In this document: positions 40,709 to 51,560 of the stretch, piece after piece
How the letters are laid out: each line of letters begins with the position of its first letter
How positions within the stretch are numbered: the stretch's first letter is position 1
Origin: Cylindrotheca closterium
Taxonomy: Eukaryota; Bacillariophyta; Bacillariophyceae; Bacillariales; Bacillariaceae
Direction of reading: 5' to 3'
Assembly: GCA_933822405.4 (NCBI GenBank)
Contig: CAKOGP040002202.1
Coordinates: 571,765-635,764 of the forward strand
DNA: 64,000 bases
Position numbers and translations under genes: made by a program
Notes under the pieces: generated by a model
Told to the model about the DNA's origin: nothing
Seen by the model: the letters and a program-made list of their open reading frames with translations, nothing else
The model's database searches: none

Positions 40709-42370
40709 CTATGCGTTGACACCCTGTCTCTCTTCGAAATTGGCTTCGTCCATTGCCTTGTCCCAATCCGTGGGCAGAGCTGGTGGTTGTTCCGACAAGA
40801 TTGGTCCAGTATAGCAAAAGGTTCCCGGAGTCGTCGTTAACTTTCCAATGATCCGGGATCGATCCGAATCATCGTCGTAAAACTGTTCTGGGAGGTAGAC
40901 ACCTGGTTTGGCATGTTCCAAGGCATCCAGTGCAAACTCGGCACACGACTGTCCCACACAGACCCGAAAGGAGTCGTGTGCTTGCACAATGGAGACGCCC
41001 TTATTATTGCCGCCCTCCTTTTGGATTCCGGGTGGAACCGATGTCACATCCACTCGCATGGCATGCGTTTCTCCCGTCCCCGTCATTTTCAATAGGGCAT
41101 CGGTCGCCAGTACCAATGGCTCGGAAAAGTCCGCCATGAATTTGGAAAATTTGGTGTTCTTCCACCATGGTCTTGGGACGAGTCGGACCAAGACTCCAAG
41201 CATGTCATTCCAAATAGCAGGTGCTGTGCCCATGCCAGCATACGAGTTGCCTCTGGCATTCAGGTCCTTGGCAACCGTGGCAGCCTCGGGAAAGGGCCAA
41301 GAGAATATGGTTTGAGTCCCCACTCGCTGTTTCACTCGTTCGTTGCCTGGATGATTGAAAAGTTGTGGCAAGAAGAAATCGACCTTGCCCAATAGTTTCC
41401 CAGAGAGTGCCATGAACCATCGCAGCTCTCCCCTGTCGTATTGCACCATGGGTTCTCCAAATCCCAAATTGGTAATGTACAGATTGACGGCTCCGCTCCC
41501 ACCCAATCCCGCCGTAAAGTATTGAAAGCGAACATCTTGCACCAAAGAATTCGATGCAATACGTAGATTCCGAGAGGCTTCCTTGGCCAGCACATTGGAC
41601 ATGCCGGGAAAGGCTCCCGCCGCCACCAAGGCGGTCAAGTTGCTGGCTTGAGCCTTGTCGTTCATCAACAAGGATTTTTCCAAATATTCCAAGGGATCCG
41701 AAACGTCCACGTAGACTTTGCAGCGTTCGGAAGCAATGGCCAATTGGAGTGGGATCGGACTTTGTTCCAAATAATACGGACCGGCCGTATGGATGAGACA
41801 ATCGGCGGAATCGACCAACTCCTTTAGTGATTTGGAAGATTCATCCCAGACGGTATCGATGCATTTCATGGTAACCCTAGTTTCCTCTTCACCACTAATA
41901 CCACTAATACCACCACCAGCAGCAGCTGCTGCACTTTTTACTTCCTCCAAGGCTCGCTCATTGAATCTTCTTCCGGCAAGGACTACATTGCAGGTCGGAT
42001 CACGTTGGAGCAAATGAATCGCCACAGCGGTACCAATCCTTCCAGTTCCTGACACAAACAGAAAAAAAAACAGTTAATGATGTGAGTAATTGCACTCTTA
42101 TTTCCATGCATATTATATTCCATGATGATGATTTCCATCCCAATTTGAAAATTCCTTGTATCATCAGTATTATTCTCCAATCGAATGAATGAATCTTACG
42201 CTGGCTTTCTACTGTGAAATATGGTCTTACTTACCTCCCAGAATGACAATATTTCGGCTATCGGAAGAGGCAACTGAAGATAACGCCAAAGTGCTTTTGA
42301 TCAAACATATCGAGCATAGTATCCATAACGTTGGGATCGAATGGTTTCTTCTATTATTGAACAGCACCAT
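40709..42370 (-). CDS. Saccharopine-dehydrogenase-like oxidoreductase with N-terminal signal
   Basis: Two exons: 42370-42235 and 42048-40709, with a 186-nt phase-1 intron, give 491 residues. Exon 1 supplies the start and a hydrophobic leader (LWILCSICLIKSTLALSS). The join then completes the dinucleotide site IVILG|GTGRIGTAVAIHLL. Further family features are VVLAGR, DCLIHTAGPYYL, CKVYVDVSDPLEYLEKSL and LVAAGAFPGMSNVLA. The C-terminal half is substrate-binding-like (SYAGMGTAPAIWNDMLGVLV). This group covers plant and algal proteins related to saccharopine dehydrogenase whose substrates are mostly unknown, so I do not claim lysine metabolism. The leader predicts entry to the ER and possibly the plastid. 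Confidence 0.82.
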
Positions 42371-42872
42371 ACTGTATCATCATCCTTTTTCTTTTGGCGT
42401 TTCGTCGTCACTGATGTCATGTCATTTTATTGGAAGAATTTGATGATCGACTCCTTTGACCAAAAGCTGGCAAACTGCAAACTCTCTAATATTTTCACCT
42501 TCGCCACATACATACACCATACACACAAAAGACACACAAAGAAAGACACATCAAACTACTGTATAATAAAAGGAGAGATTCATTCAATTCAATTCAATTC
42601 AATTCATTGATTCATTATCTGAAGATCTCTTACTTCTCTAGCAACTCGAATATTCTTTCTTTGCAGCGTGTATTCAGTTCTGATCCAACAAACAAACAAA
42701 CAAACAAAACATACTACATGAATTGGCGAAGAAGTCTCTTTCATTTATTTCCTTCCTTCCTTCTTTTGTCTTTCCATTCAAGAGACGCCACTCAAATCCA
42801 CCATTCTTCTACACAACGCCAACCATACTTTTAAAATTTGTATAAAAGTGACAACAAGATTAAAATATTACA
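42371..42872. promoter_or_regulatory. Divergent intergenic region with simple repeats
   Basis: It separates the starts of the saccharopine-dehydrogenase-like gene and the DUF445 gene. It contains ATTCA repeats at about 42580-42605, an ACAA repeat at about 42690-42708, a TTCC repeat near 42757, and a TATAAAAG box at about 42841, 32 bp before the DUF445 start. Confidence 0.45.
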
Positions 42873-44520
42873 ATGATGCGGCAAAGCTTGCAAACGACCC
42901 TCAAACGATACCCCGTTCTTCATCAAATACGGCACTCGGCAACCACTTCTACTACTACTACTGCTATTGCACCCAAACAATCCTTAAGGCGACAAGCATG
43001 GAACACTGTCAAAGCACGTCCCATTGAATATGCGTCCATACCTTGTGTGGCGGCCTTTGTCGGAATCACAACCAATTGGTACGTACGTGCGGTAATTCTT
43101 GTTCTGACTTTTTGTGTGTGTGTGTGTGTGTCTATGCGTACTGGATAATGCCTCTGTGTGTCATGTCACTGGTGTCGTCGCAATCATCATTGCTACCTTC
43201 ATAGAAATGGTTGTACTCACTTGTCATCTATTTCGGTTCATCTCTTTTCTTCGAAATTGTATACACAAAAGGATGGGAGTCAAAATGCTCTTTTACCCCA
43301 TAAACTATTTTGGTATCGACTATCACCGATGGCCCAACACACCCTATGGATTATTTGGATGGCAGGGAGTCGTCCCCACCAAAACGGCCACCATGGCCCA
43401 ACGACTCGTCGATATCGTTACCTCCAAATTGCTATCTTTGGAAGAAGCCTTTGGACGATTGGATCCCAATGAACTTTCGAGACTCCTGTTGCCCGCCGTG
43501 GAAGAAAGCGTCCGGAAGGATTGTGGCCAAGCCTGGGCGACCGTACTGAAACCTGTCTTGCCTTTGTTGTTGCCAATTTTATTGAAGGAGTTAAATGTGG
43601 AAATTGATCAAATTTTGAATTTGAACAATGTCGTACTCGCTGCCTTTGTGCGGGACAAGGAAGTTTTAGTGGATTTGTTCCAAAAGGTCGGCCGTGTCGA
43701 GCTGGAGTTTTTGGTCAATTCGGGATTTGGATTTGGCTTTGTCTTGGGACTCGCCCAAATGGGTGCCTGGGCGGTCAAACCTGCCTTTTGGACCTTGCCC
43801 GTCGCCGGTGCCTTGGTCGGCTACGTTACCAATTGGATTGCCATCAAATTGCTCTTTGAACCAGCCGAACCAGTCAGTATCGGGGGTCTCTTTATCCTCC
43901 AGGGCTTGTTTGAAAGTCGGCAGGTGGAAGTCTCGGACGAGTTTGGGAATTTCATGAACCGGCGGGTACTGAACTCGCAAAGCTTGCTGCGCGATCTGGC
44001 AGAAGGTGAGGGAGAAGGAGATTTGTTCAAATTCATGAGGCGACACCTGCCATATCCAATCCCGGAACACATTTTGTTGGCAGCCGTGGCAGCGATTGAT
44101 GACATTGCCAAGAATCCTAAAAAGTATCCAGAAGTACATGCTTATGTTACGCAACAATTGGACATTGAAAGGACCCTGGCAAGGCGGTTAAAGAAACTAT
44201 CTCCAACTGAATTTGAGGATTTGCTTCATCCCGTCTTTCAAGAAGACGAAGCTATTTTGATTGCCACGGGTGGAGTGCTTGGGTTGGTCGCAGGTGCCTT
44301 GCAAACCAGACTGGGATGGGGTGGAGCAGGAGCCGCGAAGAAAGCGCTGGCAACAATTGTGTTTACGTTAGCATCGTCTTTGGGATTTTACGCCCATCAA
44401 AAGTACGAAGAAGTCACAGACGAGCCTCTGGTATCGACGGAACGACCGCACTTGCATCGCCATGAATCGATTATCCGAACCACCTTTGATGTTCCATTTG
44501 AACTTCCGCCCCACCTTTGA
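42873..44520 (+). CDS. DUF445 family membrane protein, organelle-targeted
   Basis: Exons 42873-43078 and 43272-44520, with a 193-nt phase-2 intron holding a GT microsatellite, give 484 residues. The N-terminus is basic and rich in Thr, Arg and Ser (MMRQSLQTTLKRYPVLHQIR), consistent with a mitochondrial presequence. The splice rejoins the first DUF445 motif (AFVGITTNW|MGVKMLFYP) and a second copy occurs later (GYVTNWIAIKLLFEP). Hydrophobic segments GFGFVLGLAQMGAWAV, TGGVLGLVAGALQT and ATIVFTLASSLGFYA suggest an integral membrane protein. DUF445 proteins are widespread in bacteria (YheB/YjiN type) and algae without a firmly assigned activity. Confidence 0.83.
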
Positions 44521-44832
44521 TTTTTGAAAGTTGCAAATGCACCATGCATTCGTTTCAATGTTCTTTTTAGGACTACTACTACTACCACTACTACCACTAC
44601 CACTATCACGGCTAAAATTAAAGGTTAGGGTGACTACTATTTTTTACATGAAAGTACTTGCGGCAGTCACAAGTCACAACAGTTGAACAGTACCGGTAGA
44701 ATCGGATCGGGTCTTTTTCATGCCAATATTTCATTCGAACGAGTCGTTTCCGGTGGGAACCATTTTTTCCCCCTCGGAGATATATACTGCAACAATAATA
44801 ACTCAACACCAACCCAAACCGTGTTTTCAACC
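44521..44832. promoter_or_regulatory. Promoter region with ACTACT repeats and TACCGGTA at 44691-44698
   Basis: An [ACT]ACCACT-type triplet repeat spans about 44570-44605. The palindrome lies 135 bp before the start at 44833. Confidence 0.45.
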
Positions 44833-46468
44833 ATGAGGTCAATAGCAACGCTCCTTTCGATACTTGCCCTCTCTCAGCACAGCCTCAATGGTGCGGTTGC
44901 CCAAACAGTAAGCATTGCACCTTCGGGAAGTCCTAGCCTATCGGATGCCCCCTCGAGAAGCAGCGTTCCCTCCAGCAATCCAAGTGGGTCATCCTCCCCA
45001 TCCAGCAGTGATGTTCCCTCGATAGGCCCCTCAGTGTCGCCTTCCATAGCACCAAGTGGGTCTACTGCTCCATCAGCACTTTTATCACAGGCTCCCTCCG
45101 GTCAACCCAGTGGTTCGGATGCCCCAACGGGATTGCCAACAAAAAGTCCAACTCAAGCTCCAGGTACGTTTGCAAATGGAATGACTCCACATTTACTATC
45201 TGCTGTACCGGTATGCTGTATATGGCCAATCATCGCAATGACCATCCCGCTGACCATATTTATTCTTCTACGCCATTCCAGTTGCCTTTGTCAAAGAAAA
45301 CGATGTTTGTATCGATGCCAAAATTGTCGCACCCAATGGAATACACCACATGGTCGATCTCACGGATGCCACTCCGGACAAGGGTGCCAATGGCGGTGCT
45401 TGCCGAGGAATCACCATCGGTGACACTCCCGGACTTTGGTTTGCTGTGGAAGGTACTGGTCAAACTTTGAGAGCTTCTACTTGTCACCCCGAAACTCAAG
45501 TCAAGGTCAAAATTACCTTGTTTAGTACATTGGACAGTTCCTGCAATACCTTGTCGTGTGAGGGCGTCTCCTTGCAGCCCGATTTTGAATGCTCCATGAC
45601 CACTCTGAGCAGTCAGACTGATACTGACAAAGCCTGGAGATCTCCTTCCAGCAAGGTGGACTTTCCGACCATCCCGGGCATTAAATATTATTTGTTGGTC
45701 CAACAAAATTCCATTGTCGAAACGGGCAAGGTGCATCTGAGCATTCGTCCCGTGACGGCACCCCAGCACGACAATTGCGTGGATGCTTTGGGACCACTAC
45801 CACGAGATGGAACCATGGTGTCCCAAACCAGTTTGGATGCTTCCATCACCAGTGTGATTGCCGGCTACTGCAATTTGCAACCCAGTCGGTATCCAGGAGT
45901 TTGGTACCAATTTATTGGGAATGGAGGCAAGGTGGAATTGAATGCTTGTGCCTTTAACAACTTTGATGGCTTTTACTTTTCAGTATACGAAGGGGGTGAC
46001 TGCGACGGATTGACCTGTGTGGACGATGTCGTGGAAGCCACCATTGAGAACGATGGCGAGTGTTTCTTCCGCACGTCGGCCCCTGACCAACCGGTCACGG
46101 GCGTCCAACGGGACAAGTTTCAAGCCGTGGTGTCCACCACAGATGGTTCCAGATATTATGTCTATTTGCATTTTGCCAAGACGGAACAAGATACTGTCAC
46201 TAGCGAGGACGTGCGATTCTCCATTTTGGATGTGGACGGAAGCAGTACCAGTGCGTATGGCACAAATGCGATCAAGTTTCGAGACTCGCAATATGGCATG
46301 GGATCCTATGTTGCCGGGAAGGTGAACCAAAAGAACTTTTTTGAAGACAGCAGCAACAAGAAGACCACTGGCGGAGGTGGAGGTGGATCATCAGGTATTG
46401 ATGATGTGCTACAAAACCGAGTGGCTGCCGTTGCTTCCTTTGTTTCGTTTGCCTTGATGTTCATGTAA
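44833..46468 (+). CDS. Secreted, probably GPI-anchored cell-surface protein with Ser/Pro repeats
   Basis: Exons 44833-45163 and 45282-46468, with a 118-nt phase-1 intron, give 505 residues. The signal peptide is MRSIATLLSILALSQHSLNGAVAQ. Residues about 28-110 are a Ser/Pro/Gly-rich stalk with APSGSPS and SVSPSIAPSG-like repeats. The ectodomain holds two related modules, the second clearest: DNCVDALGPLP, GVWYQFIGNGG, then NNFDGFYFSVYEGGDC and DGLTCVDD, with paired Cys. A Gly/Ser hinge and a hydrophobic C-terminus ending at the stop (VAAVASFVSFALMFM) fit a GPI-attachment signal. Proteins of this shape are common on diatom cell walls, but I assign no specific function. The intron also contains a TACCGGTA site. 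Confidence 0.75.
45206..45213. promoter_or_regulatory. TACCGGTA palindrome inside an intron
   Basis: Exact copy within the single intron (45164-45281) of the surface-protein gene. Confidence 0.35.
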
Positions 46469-46720
46469 AAATAACGATGATCGATTGGAGCATATTGTTG
46501 GTATTAGAGGAGGGACTATATGGTATCTAGATGCAGTAGAAAAATAAGTTTGTATTGGGGCCCTTATAATAGTAACATTAATAGTTTTGTGTTATACATC
46601 ACTTGCTTGGCCGTTCTTGGAAAGAACGAGTAGAAGCATTCCATGATAATGATAATGACAATAATAATAATACCAACAGAAATATTATAATGCTAAGCAT
46701 CCAAGATGATGCTTTTGTAT
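46469..46720. other. 3'-3' intergenic region
   Basis: AT-rich spacer between two convergent genes, with an ATAATA-type simple sequence near 46650-46670. Nothing else is visible. Confidence 0.4.
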
Positions 46721-47309
46721 TTATTCATTTGCCCGTTCCTTGAGTCCCTTAGCAGCTGTGAAAGTTGGAGACAAACTAGCAGCAATGTCCAATTCTTCTC
46801 CAGTTTGAGGGTTGCGTCCTTTTCTAGCTGCTCGTTGCTTGAGTTGAAAGGTTCCAAATCCAGGAAGACTGACCTTCTTCTTGTCCACAATGTTCTACAC
46901 AACACAACACAACACAACACAAAAATTGTGGAGGTGAGAAAGAATCGTCAGCAAATATGAAACAAAAAAGAGAGACATTAAATTGCCAGCTTGATCATCA
47001 ACGTACATCAGCAATAGTGTCAATCACAGCAGTAAGGGCAGCATCGGCAGCAACCTTGGTAATATCCAAAGTTTCAGCTATTTGTGCCACCAACTCCGGC
47101 TTTTTCAAGGGTTCGACCTCAAGGGCTGCAGTAGACTTTTTGGAAGCTGCCTTCTTCTTGGCAGTCTTCTTCTTGGCAGCCGCAGAAAGTTGAGTGGAAG
47201 TGGCCGAGAGGGGTTGGCTACGAGTGGTGGCGGTTCCTCGGGCAAAGGCTTCTGCGTGGTTGGTGAAGAACAAGGCCAAGATGGCGAGAATAACAAGAGA
47301 GAGCTTCAT
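46721..47309 (-). CDS. Plastid-targeted bacterial-type HU DNA-binding protein
   Basis: Exons 47309-47007 and 46894-46721, with a 112-nt phase-0 intron containing a CACAA repeat, give 158 residues. The leader is [25 protein letters not shown]: a signal peptide ending in an ASAFAP-like AEAFA motif, then a Thr/Ser transit region and a Lys/Ala-rich linker. The HU fold starts at [20 protein letters not shown]. After the join come [20 protein letters not shown] and [12 protein letters not shown], the DNA-bending beta arms with the diagnostic GFGTF and GRNPQTG. HU compacts bacterial and plastid nucleoids. A nuclear gene with this leader points to the plastid nucleoid. Confidence 0.92.
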
Positions 47310-47668
47310 TATATGATTGATCGATTGATTCGGATGGATGGGAATAATATAAGGAAGGATGGTACAGTATAACAACTATTGATTGTCAAAATGGGTTGAA
47401 GGATACAGATTCAATTTTGAGTTGTTGATGGCTCCTGATGGCGACTGACTGCCAACCTCCTGATTTTTGAAGCGCCTACCGGTACACGTACCTACGAGAA
47501 GTCACTACCAGTTTTCACGCACCACCGCAGATCAGTCTGGCTGGCGGTCGATCCGAAGATCTTCTCTCTTTTGGGGACAACAATATTGGGTCCCCACATT
47601 TCATCCTTCAAGACTTTTGCAACCACCACGATCTTGCAACGCAACACAAGATACAGCATTCAGTCGTA
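47310..47668. promoter_or_regulatory. Divergent promoter region with TACCGGTA at 47477-47484
   Basis: It separates the starts of HU (minus) and the HIT protein (plus). The palindrome is 168 bp from the first and 185 bp from the second, followed by ACACGTACCTACG. Confidence 0.45.
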
Positions 47669-48368
47669 ATGCAGTAAGTTCCTCAGAGCTATCAAAACAG
47701 AAACAAATCATATGTACCGGTAGTACCATCATTGGCAACTAACATCACTCGTTTCCTTCTCTTTGTTCAGTATACGTGGAATTACTTCTAATGCTAGGAT
47801 ATTCTCTTGCGCTGCTCTCCTGGTTGCCCGATCACCATCCTCCTCCTCCTCTTCTTCTGCTTTCAAGACCACACCATTGGCTGCGGCTTTTGCCTTTCAC
47901 AACAACAAGTCTCACTACTATAGTAAAACAACAGCAACAGCAACAGCAACAACCACAACGTCTCTGAACATGTCCGACGAAGTAAAAAAAGCGCAAGAAG
48001 CCGCCGAGCTTGCCGCCGATGGATCCCCTCCCACCATTTTTGACAATATCATTTCTGGAAAGTGGGATTCGGATAAGATTCACGAAGATGATTTGTGTTT
48101 GGCCTTTCGAGATATTACTCCCCAGGCTCCCGTTCACTTTTTGGTCATTCCCAAGAACCGGGATGGTTTGACCCAACTCTCCAAGGCCAGAGAAGATCAA
48201 AAGGAATTGTTGGGACACTTGATGTACGTCGCTCAAATGTTGGGTCAAAAGGAATGTCCCGATGGATTCCGTGTGACTGTCAATGATGGCAAGGATGGAG
48301 CTCAGAGTGTTTATCATTTACATTTGCACGTCATGGGTGGTCGTCAAATGGCTTGGCCTCCAGGATAA
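47669..48368 (+). CDS. HIT-family nucleotide hydrolase (HINT-like), organelle-targeted form
   Basis: The model has a first exon with only five coding bases (47669-47673, ATGCA), a 97-nt intron (gtaagt...ttcag) and exon 2 at 47771-48368, giving 200 residues. Without that exon the frame has only a TTG start. The N-terminal 70 residues are Ser/Ala/Thr-rich with Arg and few acids, a likely mitochondrial or plastid presequence. An internal ATG ([13 protein letters not shown]) could give a cytosolic form. The HINT core is [30 protein letters not shown] and the triad [18 protein letters not shown] at the C-terminus. HINT enzymes cleave nucleoside phosphoramidates such as aminoacyl-AMP adducts. Confidence 0.87.
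47715..47722. promoter_or_regulatory. TACCGGTA palindrome inside the HIT-gene intron
   Basis: Exact copy within the 97-nt intron that follows the start codon, so a transcription-linked role remains possible. Confidence 0.35.
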
Positions 48369-48483
48369 GAATTTAGGGAATTATTTTAAAATTAGCGATC
48401 AATCCACTTTTCTACACTATCTTTCTATTTTATTTGATATTTTCATAGATATATCTTTCATCCATCCATATTATGAATATTTG

Positions 48484-49611
48484 CTATAATCTGCTGGAAT
48501 TGGATTTGGTACTGGGACTATCGAATTTGGTAATGATTGTCATTCCCAACGGGCTGCCCTTATCCATATCCATGAGTGCTTGACATCCTTCTTCCAACGT
48601 GACACATCGTTCCACCAATTGGGCTGGATCCAAGGCTGGCGTCGTCGATATCAATTGTAACAAATTAGGAAGATCCAAGGCACTAAATCCATGGGATCCC
48701 ACCAATTCAATTTCCTTTCCCGCCACGAGCGTCATGGGGATATTCGTCGTTCCAAAGGGCAGACCTACTTGGACCATTCGTCCGCTGGGTCGGGTGGCGT
48801 AGACGGCCGCTTCGCTCGTCGTGGGAAATCCAGCCGCATCAATGGTCAAATCCGCACCTTCGTGATAACGCGTATATTCTTTGGTCAAGGATGCCATTTC
48901 CATGGGGGATTGGGTTGGAGTAGTCTGCACAATGTGCGTGGCACCCAATTCCTTGGCTTTTTGCAAGGCCAAGGGTGAAACATCGACGGCAATGATAGTA
49001 GTAATTGTAGCACCTTGGGACGCGGCCATTAAGATGCACGAGAGTCCCAATCCACCACATCCAAAGACTGCCACCACAGTTTTTGTGTTGTGACGACGAC
49101 GACTTGCCACTAATTGACCCTGTTGCAAGACGGCCCGATAGGCAGTGGTAAAGCGACATCCCAAGGCGGCAGCTTGGACAAAGGAAACACTCGGTGGCAA
49201 CAAGCATAAATTACGATCCGCCCTTGGAATGAAAACATATTCGGCAAAGGCTCCCCATTGAGTAAAACCAGGTTGTTCTTGATGGGCACACACGGTCGGT
49301 CGATCCTCATGACAATGATGACAGTTTCCACAACTCAAAATGAAGGGGACTGCCACCTTGTCGCCTGGCTTGAATTTTTGGACGGCAGAACCAGTTTCCA
49401 CGACAATGCCACTGAATTCGTGGCCGGGACAAAAGGGCAAACCGGCTGCTTTCACGTCGCCGTCGTGACCCTTCCAACCATGCCAATCGGATCGACAAAC
49501 GCCAGTGGCCATGACTTGAATCAATACTCCATCGTTGGTAGATATGGAAGGTATTGGAACATCTTGCACCGAAATGGTCCCATTGAATTCTTTGTAAATG
49601 GCAGCCTTCAT
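48484..49611 (-). CDS. Zinc-dependent medium-chain alcohol dehydrogenase
   Basis: A 375-residue single exon. I use ATG 49611 (MKAAIYKEF), where this family normally begins; an in-frame ATG at 49746 would add 45 low-complexity residues. The catalytic zinc site is GVCRSDWHGWKG and CPGHEFSGIVVE. The structural zinc site has four Cys in CGNCHHCHEDRPTVC. The Rossmann site is VVAVFGCGGLGLSCILMAA. Blocks such as FTQWGAFAEYV and AALGCRFTTAYRA are typical of Zn-alcohol dehydrogenases acting on primary or secondary alcohols. The substrate is not predictable. There is no organelle signal from the chosen start. It is divergent from the F-box-like gene. Confidence 0.88.
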   Translation of the reverse strand: MKAAIYKEFNGTISVQDVPIPSISTNDGVLIQVMATGVCRSDWHGWKGHDGDVKAAGLPFCPGHEFSGIVVETGSAVQKFKPGDKVAVPFILSCGNCHHCHEDRPTVCAHQEQPGFTQWGAFAEYVFIPRADRNLCLLPPSVSFVQAAALGCRFTTAYRAVLQQGQLVASRRRHNTKTVVAVFGCGGLGLSCILMAASQGATITTIIAVDVSPLALQKAKELGATHIVQTTPTQSPMEMASLTKEYTRYHEGADLTIDAAGFPTTSEAAVYATRPSGRMVQVGLPFGTTNIPMTLVAGKEIELVGSHGFSALDLPNLLQLISTTPALDPAQLVERCVTLEEGCQALMDMDKGSPLGMTIITKFDSPSTKSNSSRL

Positions 49612-50019
49612 GGTATTCCGGTACTGTAGTGTACAGTAGCTGGTGATGTTTGTGAAGTTTGCGTTTTGAAATGAAAATTCGTGGTGCGTCGATGATGGTG
49701 ATGATGTAGGTGAAGGATGTCTGTCACATGCGACACATTTTGACATTTTCAATGCTACGTCATCTCGAGGACATCATACGTCCGTCCACGTTTTCAGTTT
49801 CTTCTTCCTCTCTTGTTGGGTTTTCCGATAAAATTCTTTCTTCCGTCATTGACAATCCTTGAAGTATTGTTACGCGGAACGTTCCAACTGCGCATTATCA
49901 TATCGTCTTGCTCCAAGCCTCTCAAAATTGAAGGCAACCACCAACCTACCCTCGTCATAACCAGCAACATCATCACTAAAGCCTGCCTCGGAAAGAAACC
50001 CCACCATCACCAGCCAGCC
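49612..50019. promoter_or_regulatory. Divergent promoter region
   Basis: About 400 bp between the alcohol dehydrogenase and F-box-like gene starts. A near match to the palindrome (TTCCGGTA) and TGTAGTGTACAGTA occur at about 49615-49637. Confidence 0.4.
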
Positions 50020-51288
50020 ATGATTGCCAACAAGAAAACTGCCGCCACACCTACATCCTCCTCCGACTTGGAAGAACTTCCAACAGAACTGTTGCTTCAA
50101 ATTGCCAATTCCATGCTCAACCCAGCCGAACGAACTCGACTCTCCAGCTGCAGCCAACGTTTGCAAAAGCTTCTTCCCCAATATCTTCGAGTCAAAATCC
50201 TTTGTTCACGAGACGATGATGGTGGTGCCATTCAACAGGACCTCTTTGTGTCTTGTGCCAAATCATCATCTTTCGACCAGTTTTTGACGTCCAGCGAAAA
50301 CCTACGGTACGGTCAGGAGTATTACTTTTGGTCCTTTGATTATCAACGGGGCAACAAGGCGTTTCTGGGACGACACACGCGACATGCCCACGAACCGTCG
50401 GATGCCAATCATCATTCTGATGGCGGCGGCCGGTTGCAATACTTGTACACGATAGGCTTGCGGCCGTGCACTCCCAATCAAACTTGGAAGGTCGTCGGTG
50501 GGACGGATGGTGACATGGTCATGTGGGGAGAAGAAATTGCGCTGACTGTGGGGGGATTGAATCCAAAACCAAGACAACCCGATTCCAACCAACGTGGAAC
50601 CTTGTGTTGCATGCCCAAGATGGCGAATGGACCTGTTTGGATTGTTTTGGACAGTCATCATAATACTAGTGGTGACAGTGGCAGTGGCAGTTGTGGCAGT
50701 GATGATACTAACAATAGTATTAGGGGTGGGGAATCGAGCAAATTGAAATTGATGCCTTGCAACCAATACAGTCCCTCTCCTAAAACTCCCGAAAAGGAAT
50801 TGATTGTCCATGCGATTCCTCGGGTCTGCGACGAGGGTGAATATCTATTGCACAGTCCTTGCAGCACGATGCATGGGTCCATTCATTCCGACGGCTTTCA
50901 TGTCATTGTCGACTTTACCTTTTGGATTCATAAGGGTATCATGTATTTTGGTTCCCCAGTCTTGCCATTTTCCTTGGGGATTCCAATATTGGAGACGGAC
51001 ATTTTGGACAATGGTGCTTGTCCCTTGGCCAATTTGTTGAATATCAAGAGTGCACGATGGGGATGTGTGATTTATTACATGGCCGTTGCTGCCGATGTCG
51101 GGGAGGGAAAGAATTTGAACATGCAACGATTCTTGCAACGAGTGACGGAACATCGGGACCATCAAGTGATTGTCAATGAATCAAAAGATCTCGTCTATAT
51201 CAATGTATTGCACAAGCGAGTCAAGACAATGGCGAATCCCATTCCAAGAAATGATGACGCCCTTTGGCGTTTCATTCTTTCATGGTAG
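50020..51288 (+). CDS. F-box-like domain protein
   Basis: A 422-residue single exon. I start at ATG 50020 (MIANKKTAATPTS), since the open frame above it begins with TTG. Residues about 16-60 resemble an F-box: DLEELPTELLLQIANSML followed by ERTRLSSCSQRLQKLLPQYL. The rest has beta-rich segments (EYYFWSFDYQRGNKAFLGR, LYTIGLRPCTPNQTWKVVGG) that could form a substrate-binding or carbohydrate-binding module, plus a Gly/Ser-rich insertion (about 205-230). An SCF ubiquitin-ligase adaptor role is inferred from the F-box alone. I do not recognise the C-terminal domain. Confidence 0.62.
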   Translation: MIANKKTAATPTSSSDLEELPTELLLQIANSMLNPAERTRLSSCSQRLQKLLPQYLRVKILCSRDDDGGAIQQDLFVSCAKSSSFDQFLTSSENLRYGQEYYFWSFDYQRGNKAFLGRHTRHAHEPSDANHHSDGGGRLQYLYTIGLRPCTPNQTWKVVGGTDGDMVMWGEEIALTVGGLNPKPRQPDSNQRGTLCCMPKMANGPVWIVLDSHHNTSGDSGSGSCGSDDTNNSIRGGESSKLKLMPCNQYSPSPKTPEKELIVHAIPRVCDEGEYLLHSPCSTMHGSIHSDGFHVIVDFTFWIHKGIMYFGSPVLPFSLGIPILETDILDNGACPLANLLNIKSARWGCVIYYMAVAADVGEGKNLNMQRFLQRVTEHRDHQVIVNESKDLVYINVLHKRVKTMANPIPRNDDALWRFILSW

Positions 51289-51560
51289 ACTTTCTACTTT
51301 TACTTTTTGATCCACTTGATCTATCTTCTCTCTATCTTCTTTCCATACACACGGTCTATACATTTGCTAATATATATATCCTACCACACAACATCATAAT
51401 CAAAACAATCAACATTTGCCCTTTTTCGATTGGAATATATTGTACATACAACATTTTATATTTTAATTTACTATACACTACGGTTCATATTCCGACTCTG
51501 CGTCACGTTGCTGCTGTTCACTTGATGATGATTATGATGATGATGATTCTTCTTCTTCAT

